A stretch of 64,000 nt of DNA from DATBJJ01 sp036556425 (GCA_036556425.1 DATBJJ010000002.1:1-64000); one strand, 5' to 3'. Positions 28,879 through 37,321 are shown, numbered from the stretch's first letter. The notes: generated by a model not told the origin, from the letters alone. A program made the numbers and translations.

Positions 28879-30138
28879 ATGCGCCTTGAAGCAGCAGTCG
28901 CGATGCATGTTTACGGCGCGCCCGGCACGCGTGAATGGCCCGCGTCCGAGGACGGCGCGAACGAGACGGAGACGGCCGCGCGGATTCGTCAAGCCACGAA
29001 GATGGAAGCCGTCGGGCGGCTCGCGGGCGGCGTCGCGCACGATTTCAACAATCTGCTGACCGCGATTCTCGGATACGCGAACCTCGTGCTCGACGAGCTC
29101 GGTGCCGATCACCCATCGCGGCCCGACGTCGAGCAGATCCAGCACGCGGCCGAGAGCGCCGCGTCGCTGACGCGGCAGCTCCTCGCGTTCAGCCGGCGGC
29201 AGCTCCTGCAGCCCCAGATTCTCGATCTGAACGACGTCGTTCGAAGCATGGAGTCGATGCTGCGCCGGATGATCGGCGAGCACATCGTGCTGGACACGGA
29301 TCTCGCGCCCACGCTCTCGCACGTCGACGCGGATCAGGGACAGCTCGAGCAGGTGTTGATGAACCTCGTCATCAACGCGCGGGACGCGATGCCCGCCGGA
29401 GGCCGGCTGCTCATCGCGACGAAGGACGTCATCGTCGGCGAAGAAATGATGCGGGCGCACCGAGGTCTCACCGCGGGTGCGTACGTATCGCTCGACGTGT
29501 GCGACACCGGCTTCGGCATGGACGAGAACGTGCTCGCGAATCTGTTCGAGCCGTTCTTCACGACGAAGAGGCGCGGTGAAGGCACCGGGCTCGGGCTCGC
29601 GACGGTCTACGGCATCATCAAGCAGAGCGGCGGCTACATCGCCGTGCAGAGCGACATCGGCGTCGGCACGACGTTCACGATCTATCTGCCGCGCACGTCG
29701 AAAGAGGCGCGGCCCACCGAGTCGAAGCCGACCGAAACGCCGAACGGCGGAAACGAGACGATTCTGCTGGTCGAGGATCAGCCCGAGGTTCGCGCGATCG
29801 CGCGCACGCTGCTGACGCGGCAGGGCTATACCGTGATCGAAGCGGACGGTGGACCGCAGGCGCTGACGCTGGTGCGCTCGCAGACGGCCCCGATTCATTT
29901 GCTGTTGACGGATGTCGTGATGCCGGCCATCGGCGGGCCGGAACTGGCGCGGCAGCTTCGCGTGATCCATCCGGAGCTGCGCGTTCTATTCGCGTCCGGT
30001 TATACCGACGACGCACTGGCGCAGCAAGGCGTGCTGCAGCCGGGATCAGATCTGATTCAGAAGCCGTTTACGCGAGAGGCGCTGCTGCAGAAGGTCCGTT
30101 CGGTGCTGGATGCTGCAACGCGTGCAGCGCACCGCTGA
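28879..30138 (+). CDS. Soluble hybrid kinase (HisKA-HATPase-REC), no sensor domain
   Basis: A 419-residue protein. A short unstructured N-terminus of about 35 residues leads straight into the HisKA motif AGGVAHDFNNLL, then the ATPase (NLVINARDAMPAGG, EPFFTTKRRGEGTGLGLATVYG) and a receiver (about 290-410: ILLVEDQPEV, LLLTDVVMP, FASGYTDDA). It lacks a recognisable PAS or membrane sensor, so input must come from a partner. It is close in sequence to the kinase at 23.8-25.7 kb, a likely paralogue. The start is uncertain. Its last 71 bp overlap the converging Hpt gene. Confidence 0.87.
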   Translation: MRLEAAVAMHVYGAPGTREWPASEDGANETETAARIRQATKMEAVGRLAGGVAHDFNNLLTAILGYANLVLDELGADHPSRPDVEQIQHAAESAASLTRQLLAFSRRQLLQPQILDLNDVVRSMESMLRRMIGEHIVLDTDLAPTLSHVDADQGQLEQVLMNLVINARDAMPAGGRLLIATKDVIVGEEMMRAHRGLTAGAYVSLDVCDTGFGMDENVLANLFEPFFTTKRRGEGTGLGLATVYGIIKQSGGYIAVQSDIGVGTTFTIYLPRTSKEARPTESKPTETPNGGNETILLVEDQPEVRAIARTLLTRQGYTVIEADGGPQALTLVRSQTAPIHLLLTDVVMPAIGGPELARQLRVIHPELRVLFASGYTDDALAQQGVLQPGSDLIQKPFTREALLQKVRSVLDAATRAAHR

Positions 30139-30454
30139 TCCCCGCGAACCGCATTTGCGCGCGCGCGAGCACCTGCTGCGCGTCGCCGCAGCGTCCTTCG
30201 ACGGCGAGGTCCTCCACCATCCGCAATTGCTCGGCGAGCGCGGCGACGCCGCACATGCCGCTGGCTCCGGACGCGCCGTGCACGAGCCGTGCGGCCTCGC
30301 GAGCGTCGCCGGCCGCCAGCGCGGCTGACGCGAGCGCCAACTGTTTCCGCGTATCCTCCGACCACATCTCCACGAGATCGTCGAACGCGAGGCCGGATTC
30401 CTCCGCCAACTCGCCCAGCTTCTGTATCGCGATTGCCGCGTCCTGGTTGCCCAC
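30068..30454 (-). CDS. Stand-alone Hpt phosphotransfer protein
   Basis: A 128-residue protein whose central helices carry the histidine phosphotransfer signature: AARLVHGASGASGMCGVAALAEQL, with the phospho-His in the position of HxLKGSSxxxG. GTG 30454 has a good ribosome binding site (GGAGG, six bases upstream), which favours it over the longer open frame. It probably passes phosphate between the hybrid kinases and regulators around it. Its 3' end overlaps the converging hybrid kinase gene by 71 bp, so the two transcripts are antisense there. Confidence 0.75.
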   Translation of the reverse strand: MGNQDAAIAIQKLGELAEESGLAFDDLVEMWSEDTRKQLALASAALAAGDAREAARLVHGASGASGMCGVAALAEQLRMVEDLAVEGRCGDAQQVLARAQMRFAGISGALHALQHPAPNGPSAAAPLA

Positions 30455-30642
30455 GACAGACCTCCGGGCATTCGCTGAGCAAGACGCGGGCCTGCCGGCG
30501 CGTTCGGCTAACATCTCCTGAGTCAGCGACTTACATTTTGGTTCCGGCCGTGCACAGCGGTCCGCGATGTGTGCGCTGGGCGGCTTCGCACGGGTCGGCG
30601 CGCCGGCCGAGCTCGAACACCCCGCGTGAAAACGATCGCATA

Positions 30643-32067
30643 ATGCCTTCGAGCATGCCGTCCGGTTCCCATTCCCCGACGCTTCTCGTCGTCGACGACG
30701 AAGCTGCCATCCGCAACATCTTGAAAGAGGTGGCACAAAAGGTCGGCTTCCAGGTGGTCACGTGCCCGGGCGGGCGCGAAGCGCTCGATCACCTGCGCGA
30801 TCACCACGCGGACATGGCAGCCGTCGATCTGCAGATGCCGGGGATCGGCGGAATGGACGTGCTGCGCGCGATCCGCGAAACCGATCCGGATTGTCAGGTG
30901 TTGCTCATGACGGGCCGCGCGACGATCGAAAGCGCCGTCGAAGCCGTCAAGCTCGGCGCGATCGATTACCTGACGAAGCCGCTCAACTTCGATCGCATCA
31001 AGGAACTGCTGACGAACGTCCGCGAGAGCGCGTCGAAGCGGCAGCGGCTGCTCGAGGCAGAGCAGCAGGCCGCGAAGAATGCCGAGTTCTGCGGCATGAT
31101 CGGGCGAGGTCCGGCGATGCTGGAGCTGTTCGGGCTGATCCAGCGGCTCGCGCCCCACGTTCGCACCGCGCTCATCACGGGAGAGACGGGTACCGGCAAG
31201 GAGCTCGTCGCCCGCGCGCTCTATCGATCCGGTCCGCGCCGCGACAAGCGGTTCGTCGTCATCAATTCGTCCGCGATCGTGCCCACGCTCTTCGAGAGCG
31301 AGCTGTTCGGCCACGCGCGCGGTGCGTTCACGGGCGCATCCGACAACAAGCCGGGGCTCTTCGAGTACGCGCACGGCGGCACGCTCTTCCTCGACGAGAT
31401 CGGCGAGCTTCCGCTGGCGGTGCAAGCCAAGCTGCTGCGCGTGCTCGAAACGGGCGAAGTGCAGCGCGTCGGCACGATGGAGCCGAGGCGCGTCGACGTC
31501 CACGTGCTCGCGGCAACGAACCGCGATCTCGCCGGCGAGGTCGCGGCTGGCCGATTCCGCGCCGACCTCCTGTACCGCCTCAACGTCGTCGAGGTTCACG
31601 TGCCGCCGCTTCGCGAGCGGCGGGAAGACATTCCCTATTTGACGGCGGCGTTCGTGCGAGAATCGGCGGCGCGTCTGGGAAAGCGGTTGAGCGGTTTGAC
31701 GCCCTCGGCGGAGCGAACGCTCATGAGCGCGCGCTGGGACGGCAACGTGCGCGAGCTGCGGAACGTGATCGAGCGCGCGTGCATCCTCGCCGATGGAGAA
31801 TTCGTCACCGAACGGGAGCTGACGCAGGGGCGGCCGCGCGCCGCGCCCAGCGCGGAGCCGATCGCGGCCGCGTCGGCGGACGACGAAGCCGCGGAAGATG
31901 GCCCGTTGTCGTCGATCGAGCGCGAGCACATCGTGCGCGTGATGGAAAGCGTGGGCGGCAATAAGATGTCTGCGGCGCGCATTCTGGGAATTGGACGCCG
32001 CGCGCTCTATCGGCGCCTCGAGCGCTACGGGATCGGGACCATCGAAAAGCGCGACAAGCGCAAGTGA
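30643..32067 (+). CDS. NtrC-family sigma-54-dependent response regulator
   Basis: A 474-residue transcription activator. The receiver (1-125) has LLVVDDE and Asp62 (AAVDLQMPG). The AAA+ domain has Walker A GETGTGKE near 180, the sigma-54-contact loop GAFTGA near 227, Walker B GTLFLDEIGELP and the R-finger region WDGNVRELRNVIE. The C-terminal Fis-type helix-turn-helix is NKMSAARILGIGRRALYRRLERYG. It activates RpoN promoters when phosphorylated, probably by a kinase in this cluster. ATG 30643 or 30655 may be the start. The stop overlaps the reductase gene (GTGA). Confidence 0.93.
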   Translation: MPSSMPSGSHSPTLLVVDDEAAIRNILKEVAQKVGFQVVTCPGGREALDHLRDHHADMAAVDLQMPGIGGMDVLRAIRETDPDCQVLLMTGRATIESAVEAVKLGAIDYLTKPLNFDRIKELLTNVRESASKRQRLLEAEQQAAKNAEFCGMIGRGPAMLELFGLIQRLAPHVRTALITGETGTGKELVARALYRSGPRRDKRFVVINSSAIVPTLFESELFGHARGAFTGASDNKPGLFEYAHGGTLFLDEIGELPLAVQAKLLRVLETGEVQRVGTMEPRRVDVHVLAATNRDLAGEVAAGRFRADLLYRLNVVEVHVPPLRERREDIPYLTAAFVRESAARLGKRLSGLTPSAERTLMSARWDGNVRELRNVIERACILADGEFVTERELTQGRPRAAPSAEPIAAASADDEAAEDGPLSSIEREHIVRVMESVGGNKMSAARILGIGRRALYRRLERYGIGTIEKRDKRK

Positions 32068-32867
32068 CAGCAGCGAAAGCAGCCGACATGATTCCGAGCG
32101 CAGACAAGTTCCTCAAGGTGCGGATCACGACGCGAGACGACTTCGCCGACGACCTCTGGATGATCCGCGTCGATCCCGGAACGGAGTTCAAGTTCGCCGC
32201 CGGACAGTACGCGACGCTCGGCGTCGAGAACGAGAAAGGGCTCGTCGAGCGCGCGTATTCGATCGTGTCGTCGCCGTACGAGCGGGAGCTGGAGTTCTTC
32301 TTCGAGCTCGTGCCCAAGGGGGAGCTGACACCGCTCCTCTACAAGCTCAACCCGGGCGAAACGCTGACGGCGCGCAAGGTCGCGAAGGGCCGCTTCACGC
32401 TCGACACGACGAGCGGACGGACGAATCATTTTCTCTTGTGCACGGTGACCGGAGTCGCGCCGTTCGTCAGCTTCGCCCGCGGACTGATGACCGACTGGAA
32501 GGCCGGACGATTCAAGGGCGAGCACAAGCTGTACGTCGTCCACGGCGCGAGCCATTCGCGCGAGTTCGGGTACCGGGACGAGATGGAGCGAATCGCCGCG
32601 GACATGCCGTGGCTGACCTACGTGCCGACGATCAGCCGGCCGTGGGACGATCCCGAGTGGCCGAACGAAACTGGACGCGTCGACGATCTGATCCGCAAGT
32701 ACTCCGATCTATGGGAGCTCGACACGAATACGACGACCGCGTATCTCTGCGGTCATCCCGAGATGGTGGAGCACGGCAAGGCGATTCTGCGCAGGCGCGG
32801 GTGGAAGAAAGAAGCGTTGAAGGAAGAGATCTATTTCGTGCCGGCGAAGCCGGGCGCGACCGAGTAA
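32064..32867 (+). CDS. Ferredoxin/flavodoxin-NADP+ reductase family protein
   Basis: A 267-residue FAD enzyme. The FAD-binding motif ERAYSIVSSP (near residue 66) matches the RxYS motif of the family, GELTPLLYKLNPGE follows, and the NADP domain has VTGVAPFVSFARGL, YVVHGASHSREFGY and AYLCGHPEMV near the end. It moves electrons between NADPH and a ferredoxin or flavodoxin. GTG 32064 overlaps the stop of the sigma-54 regulator; ATG 32088 (MIPSAD) is a good alternative. A matching [2Fe-2S] ferredoxin is encoded at 37.5 kb. Confidence 0.88.
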   Translation: MTAAKAADMIPSADKFLKVRITTRDDFADDLWMIRVDPGTEFKFAAGQYATLGVENEKGLVERAYSIVSSPYERELEFFFELVPKGELTPLLYKLNPGETLTARKVAKGRFTLDTTSGRTNHFLLCTVTGVAPFVSFARGLMTDWKAGRFKGEHKLYVVHGASHSREFGYRDEMERIAADMPWLTYVPTISRPWDDPEWPNETGRVDDLIRKYSDLWELDTNTTTAYLCGHPEMVEHGKAILRRRGWKKEALKEEIYFVPAKPGATE

Positions 32868-32878
32868 GAGGTGGGACG

Positions 32879-33697
32879 ATGCTCAAAGCTGCGACGTTGT
32901 CGGTGATTGTTCTCGCCGGTGCGGCGGCCGCGCCGGCGTTCGCGCAAACGGCGCCCGATCAGTACAAGCCGACGGTCGGACAGCCGGGAAAAGACGCCGT
33001 GTGGGTTCCGACGTCGCCGGCGCTCGTCGAGAAGATGCTCGACATGGCGAAGGTGACGGCGTCGGACTTCGTGATGGATCTCGGCTCGGGCGACGGACGC
33101 AACGTCATCGCCGCCGCGAAGCGCGGCGCGCGCGGGGTGGGCGTCGAGTACAACCCGGATCTCGTCGTGTACTCGAACCGCATCGCGGAGAAGGAAGGCG
33201 TCGCCGACAAGGCGAAGTTCGTGCAGGGCGATATGTACGCGGCGGACATCTCGAAAGCATCGGTGCTCGCGCTGTTCTTGTTGACGGAGAACCTCGATCG
33301 GCTGGTGCCGAAGTTCCTCGATCTTCGTCCGGGCACGCGCATCGTCGCCAACACGTTCGGCATCACGGGATGGACGCCCGACGAGACGCAACAGCTCGAG
33401 CACGATTGCACGAACTGGTGCACGTCGCTCTTGTGGATCGTGCCGGCGAAAGTGCAGGGAGCGTGGACGGTGCCCAACACCGGCGAGCTGTCGCTGAAGC
33501 AGGAATTCCAGATGGTGACGGGCACGCTGACGATCGGCGGCGCGGCGAAATCGATCAGCAACGCCCGCCTGCGCGGCGATCAGATTCGATTCACCGCCGA
33601 CGGCGCGGACTACGAAGGACGCGTGAACGGCAAGGCTATCGAAGGAACGGTCACGAAGAACGGCGCGACCAGCAAGTGGACAGCGATGAAGAAGTGA
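32879..33697 (+). CDS. Exported class I SAM-dependent methyltransferase-like protein
   Basis: A 272-residue protein with a clear signal peptide (MLKAATLSVIVLAGAAAAPAFAQ, residues 1-23 split here by description) and then a Rossmann methyltransferase core: FVMDLGSGDGRNVIAAAK (motif I, near 70), VGVEYNPDL (motif II) and VQGDMYAADIS (motif III). The C-terminal 90 residues form a beta-rich extra domain. Exported proteins of this type are widespread in several phyla, but how they would get SAM outside the cytosol is unexplained. The gene follows the reductase by 11 bp, with GGTGGGACG before the ATG. Confidence 0.82.
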   Translation: MLKAATLSVIVLAGAAAAPAFAQTAPDQYKPTVGQPGKDAVWVPTSPALVEKMLDMAKVTASDFVMDLGSGDGRNVIAAAKRGARGVGVEYNPDLVVYSNRIAEKEGVADKAKFVQGDMYAADISKASVLALFLLTENLDRLVPKFLDLRPGTRIVANTFGITGWTPDETQQLEHDCTNWCTSLLWIVPAKVQGAWTVPNTGELSLKQEFQMVTGTLTIGGAAKSISNARLRGDQIRFTADGADYEGRVNGKAIEGTVTKNGATSKWTAMKK

Positions 33698-33858
33698 GTC
33701 GGCAGTCGTCAGTCGACAGTCGTCAGTCGCAGTCGGTAGTCGCAGTCGGCAGTCGACAGTCGCGCTGTGATACGATCGCACTTCGTGTTGCGACTCTCGA
33801 CCGTCGACTGTGACTGTCGACTCCGACTGTCGATCGACGACTAGCGACTGTCGACTGC
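33697..33858. repeat. Inverted degenerate heptamer array, AGTCGAC family (copy 2)
   Basis: Left-arm units AGTCGGC, AGTCGTC, AGTCGAC begin on the last base of the methyltransferase stop codon. A unique loop (about 33764-33795) is followed by right-arm units of GACTGTC and GACTCCG type. The array stops 7 bp before a tRNA-Arg gene. Confidence 0.85.
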
Positions 33859-33865
33859 AACGTGT

Positions 33866-33939
<74 letters not shown>

Positions 33940-33948
33940 CTTTATTAT

Positions 33949-33970
33949 CCGGGGGGCTTCGCCCCGCCGG
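33949..33970 (+). terminator. Hairpin after tRNA-Arg(TCG)
   Basis: CCGG-GGGGC-TTC-GCCCC-CCGG folds as a bulged GC-rich hairpin 10 bp after the tRNA. No T-run follows, so termination strength is uncertain. The rest of the spacer to 34130 shows no gene. Confidence 0.4.
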
Positions 33971-34150
33971 ACCTCCTACACGCGCGCTGCGCTCGTTCGT
34001 GTGAACGGGCGCTTCCTCCCTCGCATTCCCTGATCTCCTCCTCGACGTAAGGTTCGTCGACCGCTGCGATCCACCAGCGCGGCCGTTCACTATTGTCGAT
34101 CTCGTCGACGGTCGATCGACGTATGAATAGAACTTAGAGAGGAGTGTCTC

Positions 34151-35533
34151 GTGTCACACGCAACGTCATCACTTTTGATTCCAACGCTCCGCGCGGAGCT
34201 CAACGGCAGCGTGATCGCGCCGGGGGATAGCGGGTACGACAACGCTCGAACGATCTTCTTGGGTGGATTCGATGTTCGCCCGGCCGTGATCGTCCGGCCG
34301 AACGACGCGGCAGGCGTCGCGCGCGTGATTGCGCTCGCGCGCGAGACGGGCCTTCCGCTCGCCGTCAGGAGCGGGGGCCACAGCGGCGCGGGCTACAGCA
34401 CCGTCGAAGACGGCATTATGCTCGACGTGCGCGGCCTCAGAGCGCTCGACGTCGACGCGAAAGCACGAACGGCGTGGGCGGGATCGGGCCTGACGGCCGG
34501 CGAGTACTCGCGAGCCGTCGGCGAGCAGGGTCTCGCGACGGGCTTCGGCGACACCGGCTCCGTCGGCCTCGGCGGCATCACGCTCGGCGGCGGAATTGGA
34601 TACCTCACGCGCAAGCATGGAATGACGATCGACAGCGTCCTCGCCGCGGAGCTCGTGACGGCCGCGGGCGGCGTGATTCACGTGGACGACGCATCGCATC
34701 CCGATCTCTTCTGGGCGATCCGCGGAGGCGGCGGCAACTTCGGCGTCGTCACGCGCTTCAAGTACCGCCTGCATCCCGTCGATCGCGTGGTCGGAGGCAT
34801 GCTGCTGTTGCCGGCGACGCCGGAGGTGATCGTCGGAATCATCGATCGTGCGTGGGAAGCGCCGGAAGAGTTGTCGCTCATCGCGAACGTCATGCCGGCG
34901 CCGCCGATGCCGTTCGTCCCGCAGGAGCATCATGGGCGTCTGTCCGTCATGATCCTTTTGTGCTACGCCGGCGACGAAGAGTCGGGCGCGCGCGCGGTCG
35001 CGCCGCTGCGCTCGCTCGCAGCGCCAATCGTCGACATGGTCCGGCCAATCCGCTATCCGGAAATGTTTCCGCCCGACGATCCGTCGTACCATCCGGCCGC
35101 GATCTCGCGGACGATGTTCATCGATCGCGTCGATCGGCCGACGGCGGAGACGATCGTGGGCTATTTGCAGCGATCCGATGCGAGCATGCGCGTCGCGCAG
35201 CTGCGCGTGCTCGGCGGCGCGATGGCGCGCGTCCCGCCGGACGCGACGGCATTCGCTCACCGGCAGAGTCGAATTCTCGTGAACGTCGCCGCGTTCTACG
35301 AGGGTCCCGATCGTCCGATGCGCGAAGCGTGGGTTGCCGAGTTCTCCAAGGCGCTGAACCAAGGAGACGATGGCGCGTACGTCAGCTTCCTCGGAGATGA
35401 AGGCGATGCGCGCGTGCGCGCCGCGTATCCGGGCGCGACGTGGTCACGGCTCGCCGCGGTGAAGGCGAAATACGATCCAGCGAACGTGTTCAGCAGAACC
35501 CATAATGTGCTCCCGTCAGTCGACAGTCGTTAG
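34151..35533 (+). CDS. FAD-binding oxidoreductase (berberine-bridge/PCMH type)
   Basis: A 460-residue flavoenzyme. The FAD domain has VRSGGHSGAGYS with His77, the usual covalent FAD site, then GLGGITLGGGIGYLTRKHG and FWAIRGGGGNFGVVT. The C-terminal BBE-type motif is YDPANVFSRTHNV. It likely oxidises a sugar, alcohol or secondary metabolite with oxygen; the substrate is unknown. GTG 34151 follows GAGGAG. There is no signal peptide. The last codons (SVDSR and the stop) are encoded by the first units of a heptamer array, so the original C-terminus may have been replaced. Confidence 0.9.
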   Translation: MSHATSSLLIPTLRAELNGSVIAPGDSGYDNARTIFLGGFDVRPAVIVRPNDAAGVARVIALARETGLPLAVRSGGHSGAGYSTVEDGIMLDVRGLRALDVDAKARTAWAGSGLTAGEYSRAVGEQGLATGFGDTGSVGLGGITLGGGIGYLTRKHGMTIDSVLAAELVTAAGGVIHVDDASHPDLFWAIRGGGGNFGVVTRFKYRLHPVDRVVGGMLLLPATPEVIVGIIDRAWEAPEELSLIANVMPAPPMPFVPQEHHGRLSVMILLCYAGDEESGARAVAPLRSLAAPIVDMVRPIRYPEMFPPDDPSYHPAAISRTMFIDRVDRPTAETIVGYLQRSDASMRVAQLRVLGGAMARVPPDATAFAHRQSRILVNVAAFYEGPDRPMREAWVAEFSKALNQGDDGAYVSFLGDEGDARVRAAYPGATWSRLAAVKAKYDPANVFSRTHNVLPSVDSR

Positions 35534-35755
35534 TCGGCAGTCGAGAGTCACAGTCGACAGTCACAGTCGATCGTCGACAGTCGGAATCGAGGTCGAGCGA
35601 TTCGTGTTAGGATTAGGGTTTCGATTCCGCCGTCGTTTGAGACTGTCGACTCTCGACTCTCGACTGAGACTTTCGACTGTCGACTCTCGACTGCGACTTT
35701 CGACTGTGACTCTCGACTGCGACTCTCGACTGCCGACTACCGACTGCCGACTGTT
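35517..35755. repeat. Inverted degenerate heptamer array, AGTCGAC family (copy 3)
   Basis: The left arm (35517-35580) of AGTCGAC, AGTCGGC, AGTCAC units overlaps the 3' end of the FAD gene. A central unique part (about 35581-35640) precedes a right arm of GACTGTC, GACTCTC, GACTGC units. It ends 2 bp before a second tRNA-Arg, the same order as in copy 2. Confidence 0.86.
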
Positions 35756-35757
35756 AT

Positions 35758-35831
35758 GCGCCCGTAGCTCAATTGGATAGAGCGTCGGCCTCCGGAGCCG
35801 AAGGTTGCAGGTTCGAGCCCTGCCGGGCGCG
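35758..35831 (+). tRNA. tRNA-Arg (anticodon CCG)
   Basis: Cloverleaf with acceptor GCGCCCG/CGGGCGC, anticodon loop CTCCGGA on a CGGC/GCCG stem (anticodon CCG) and T loop TTCGAGC. CCA is not encoded. It is very similar to the tRNA-Arg at 33.9 kb, including its arms. Confidence 0.96.
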
Positions 35832-35840
35832 TTTATGAAT

Positions 35841-35859
35841 CGAGGGGCTTCGACCCTCG
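35841..35859 (+). terminator. Hairpin after tRNA-Arg(CCG)
   Basis: CGAGGG and CCCTCG form a 6-bp stem around GCTTCGA, 9 bp after the tRNA. It resembles the hairpin after the other tRNA-Arg (both have GGGGCTTCG). No T-run follows. Confidence 0.4.
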
Positions 35860-35873
35860 AACTCCCCTACACG
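35854..35873. repeat. Direct repeat, left copy
   Basis: CCCTCGAACTCCCCTACACG, matching 36421-36440 at 18 of 20 positions. The two copies bracket one low-GC gene next to a tRNA. Confidence 0.65.
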
Positions 35874-35929
35874 CTCTCTCGCCGCGTTGGGTCTTCGTTC
35901 GGTGGCGGGATGAGCGCCGGTGCTGCTGA

Positions 35930-36358
35930 TTAGTCGGGCACTCTTTTCCCCACACCGCGCTTGATAGTCTGACTCTTCTCGAGCATTTGCGCCGTTCTCA
36001 TGGTGTCACCGTCCATGATTAATGAAATGACGGCCCATATCGGCGCTCCGTTTTCGCGCATTCCAGCCTGATGGCTGATCGTGAACACCAGCATCTCTCC
36101 GTCCTTGAAGATGCCGGTCGCCTCGATCGCAGGGAACTTGCCGATCTGAACGCTTGCGCCGATAACGCCGTTCTTCTGCGAGACTCTTATTGTCTGCTGC
36201 GAACCTTTTAAGGCCTCCGGCTCCGTCATCGTGAACGCCCACGTTCCAACGAACGCAGCCAACTGTGCGTCAGGAGTCGGCGATTTTTGCCCGCTCGCGA
36301 CTGCTGTCACGAGCACAACAAGCAGGGCCGCCGTCGTAAGGATTTTTCGGTGCGCCAT
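35930..36358 (-). CDS. Small exported protein, probably acquired by transfer
   Basis: A 142-residue protein with a signal peptide (LTTAALLVVLVTAVASGQ). The mature part begins QLAAFVGTWAFTMTEPEALKG and continues as a likely beta-barrel of lipocalin-like type (VGTWAFTM, MLVFTISHQAGMRENG, LIMDGDTMRTAQM). I cannot name the family. GC content is visibly lower and AT-ending codons are more common than in neighbours. The gene sits just after tRNA-Arg(CCG), between two 20-bp direct repeats. An AGACG/CGTCT dyad that includes the GGAG ribosome binding site lies before the start. Confidence 0.7.
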   Translation of the reverse strand: MAHRKILTTAALLVVLVTAVASGQKSPTPDAQLAAFVGTWAFTMTEPEALKGSQQTIRVSQKNGVIGASVQIGKFPAIEATGIFKDGEMLVFTISHQAGMRENGAPIWAVISLIMDGDTMRTAQMLEKSQTIKRGVGKRVPD

Positions 36359-36420
36359 CGTTCGTCTCCGCTAGACGAAACCTCGCCGAAGCTCGAACAA
36401 CGTGAGCGGGCTCTCGCGCG

Positions 36421-36440
36421 CCCTCGAACTCCCTTACACT
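36421..36440. repeat. Direct repeat, right copy
   Basis: CCCTCGAACTCCCTTACACT, matching 35854-35873 at 18 of 20 positions. It overlaps the last codons of the FkbM gene on the other strand. Confidence 0.65.
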
Positions 36441-37321
36441 CCCAGCGCCGATGAGATCCCGCTGAACAAGAGGAAGGTGAAGAAAAACGGATCGTGCCAG
36501 TCCTCCGCGCCGGAAGGACGGCTCTGATCGATCCACGCGCGGTGCCAGCGATGAGGGTGGAACTTCGCGGCGAGTGTGCCGAAGACGCGCTGCGCGAGCG
36601 TACGGCGCTGCGGCAGCGGTTCTTCGCCCAGCGTGCGGACGAAATCGTCCTGTCCGTACGCACGCAGCGCGAGGGCGAATCGCGAGCGATCCGCCGGCGC
36701 GATCTCCTCGCGATAGTAGAGCGCATCGCCATGAACGACGGTGCCGCCCGCCGACCCTTCGAAGGTGCGTCGCCACGCCGATCGCCGGATGCCGAGCAGC
36801 ATGAAGCCTTCGTCGCGCAGAAAGCGATCGACGTCGCCGAAGAGCGGCTGCCCGAGATAGAGCGGATTGAATTCAACTTCCATCTCGACGAGGAACGCGT
36901 GCGACAACGCGTCGCGGCCGCCTCGCAGAACGTGCAGCTCGGAGCCCTGCGTATCGATCTTGATGACGTCGGGGCTGATGCGCTCGCGGTCGCACAGGCT
37001 GTCGAGCGTCGTGAGCGTCAACGGAACCGTCCGTTCGATGGTGAACTCCTCGCCATACGGAAACTGCGCGAGAAACGCGCGGTTCGGCTGGAGCACCGAC
37101 GAGCAGCCTCGGTGCCGCGTCAAATAGAGCGTCGCGTGTTCGCCGTCGCACGCGCCGAGCGCCGCGGCGATAGGCCGGAACTGGACCGGGAACGTCAGCC
37201 GCGCGAGACGCGCGCATTCGTCGGCGTCAGCTTCGACGCCGACGACGTCGACCATTTGCGCGAAGGGATACCACCGTGGATCGGGTCCGCCGCGCACGCC
37301 GATGTCGAGGACCGTCAGCAT
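36434..37321 (-). CDS. FkbM-family methyltransferase
   Basis: A 295-residue enzyme. The SAM-binding start VLDIGVRGGPDPRWYPF, the acidic VVGVEAD, and the FkbM block TLDSLCDRERISPDVIKIDTQG split by the IDTQGSELHVL motif (near 125) identify the family. FkbM enzymes O-methylate sugars or secondary metabolites; here the acceptor is unknown. The last 60 residues are aromatic and basic and may touch the membrane. GAGGTGGC precedes the ATG. It stands alone between a low-GC insertion and the ferredoxin gene. Confidence 0.87.
   Translation of the reverse strand: MLTVLDIGVRGGPDPRWYPFAQMVDVVGVEADADECARLARLTFPVQFRPIAAALGACDGEHATLYLTRHRGCSSVLQPNRAFLAQFPYGEEFTIERTVPLTLTTLDSLCDRERISPDVIKIDTQGSELHVLRGGRDALSHAFLVEMEVEFNPLYLGQPLFGDVDRFLRDEGFMLLGIRRSAWRRTFEGSAGGTVVHGDALYYREEIAPADRSRFALALRAYGQDDFVRTLGEEPLPQRRTLAQRVFGTLAAKFHPHRWHRAWIDQSRPSGAEDWHDPFFFTFLLFSGISSALGV

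Noticed and set aside
35832..36440. Integrated prophage or genomic island at tRNA-Arg
   Set aside because: There is only one small gene and no integrase, phage or transfer gene, so it is reported as a small insertion only.
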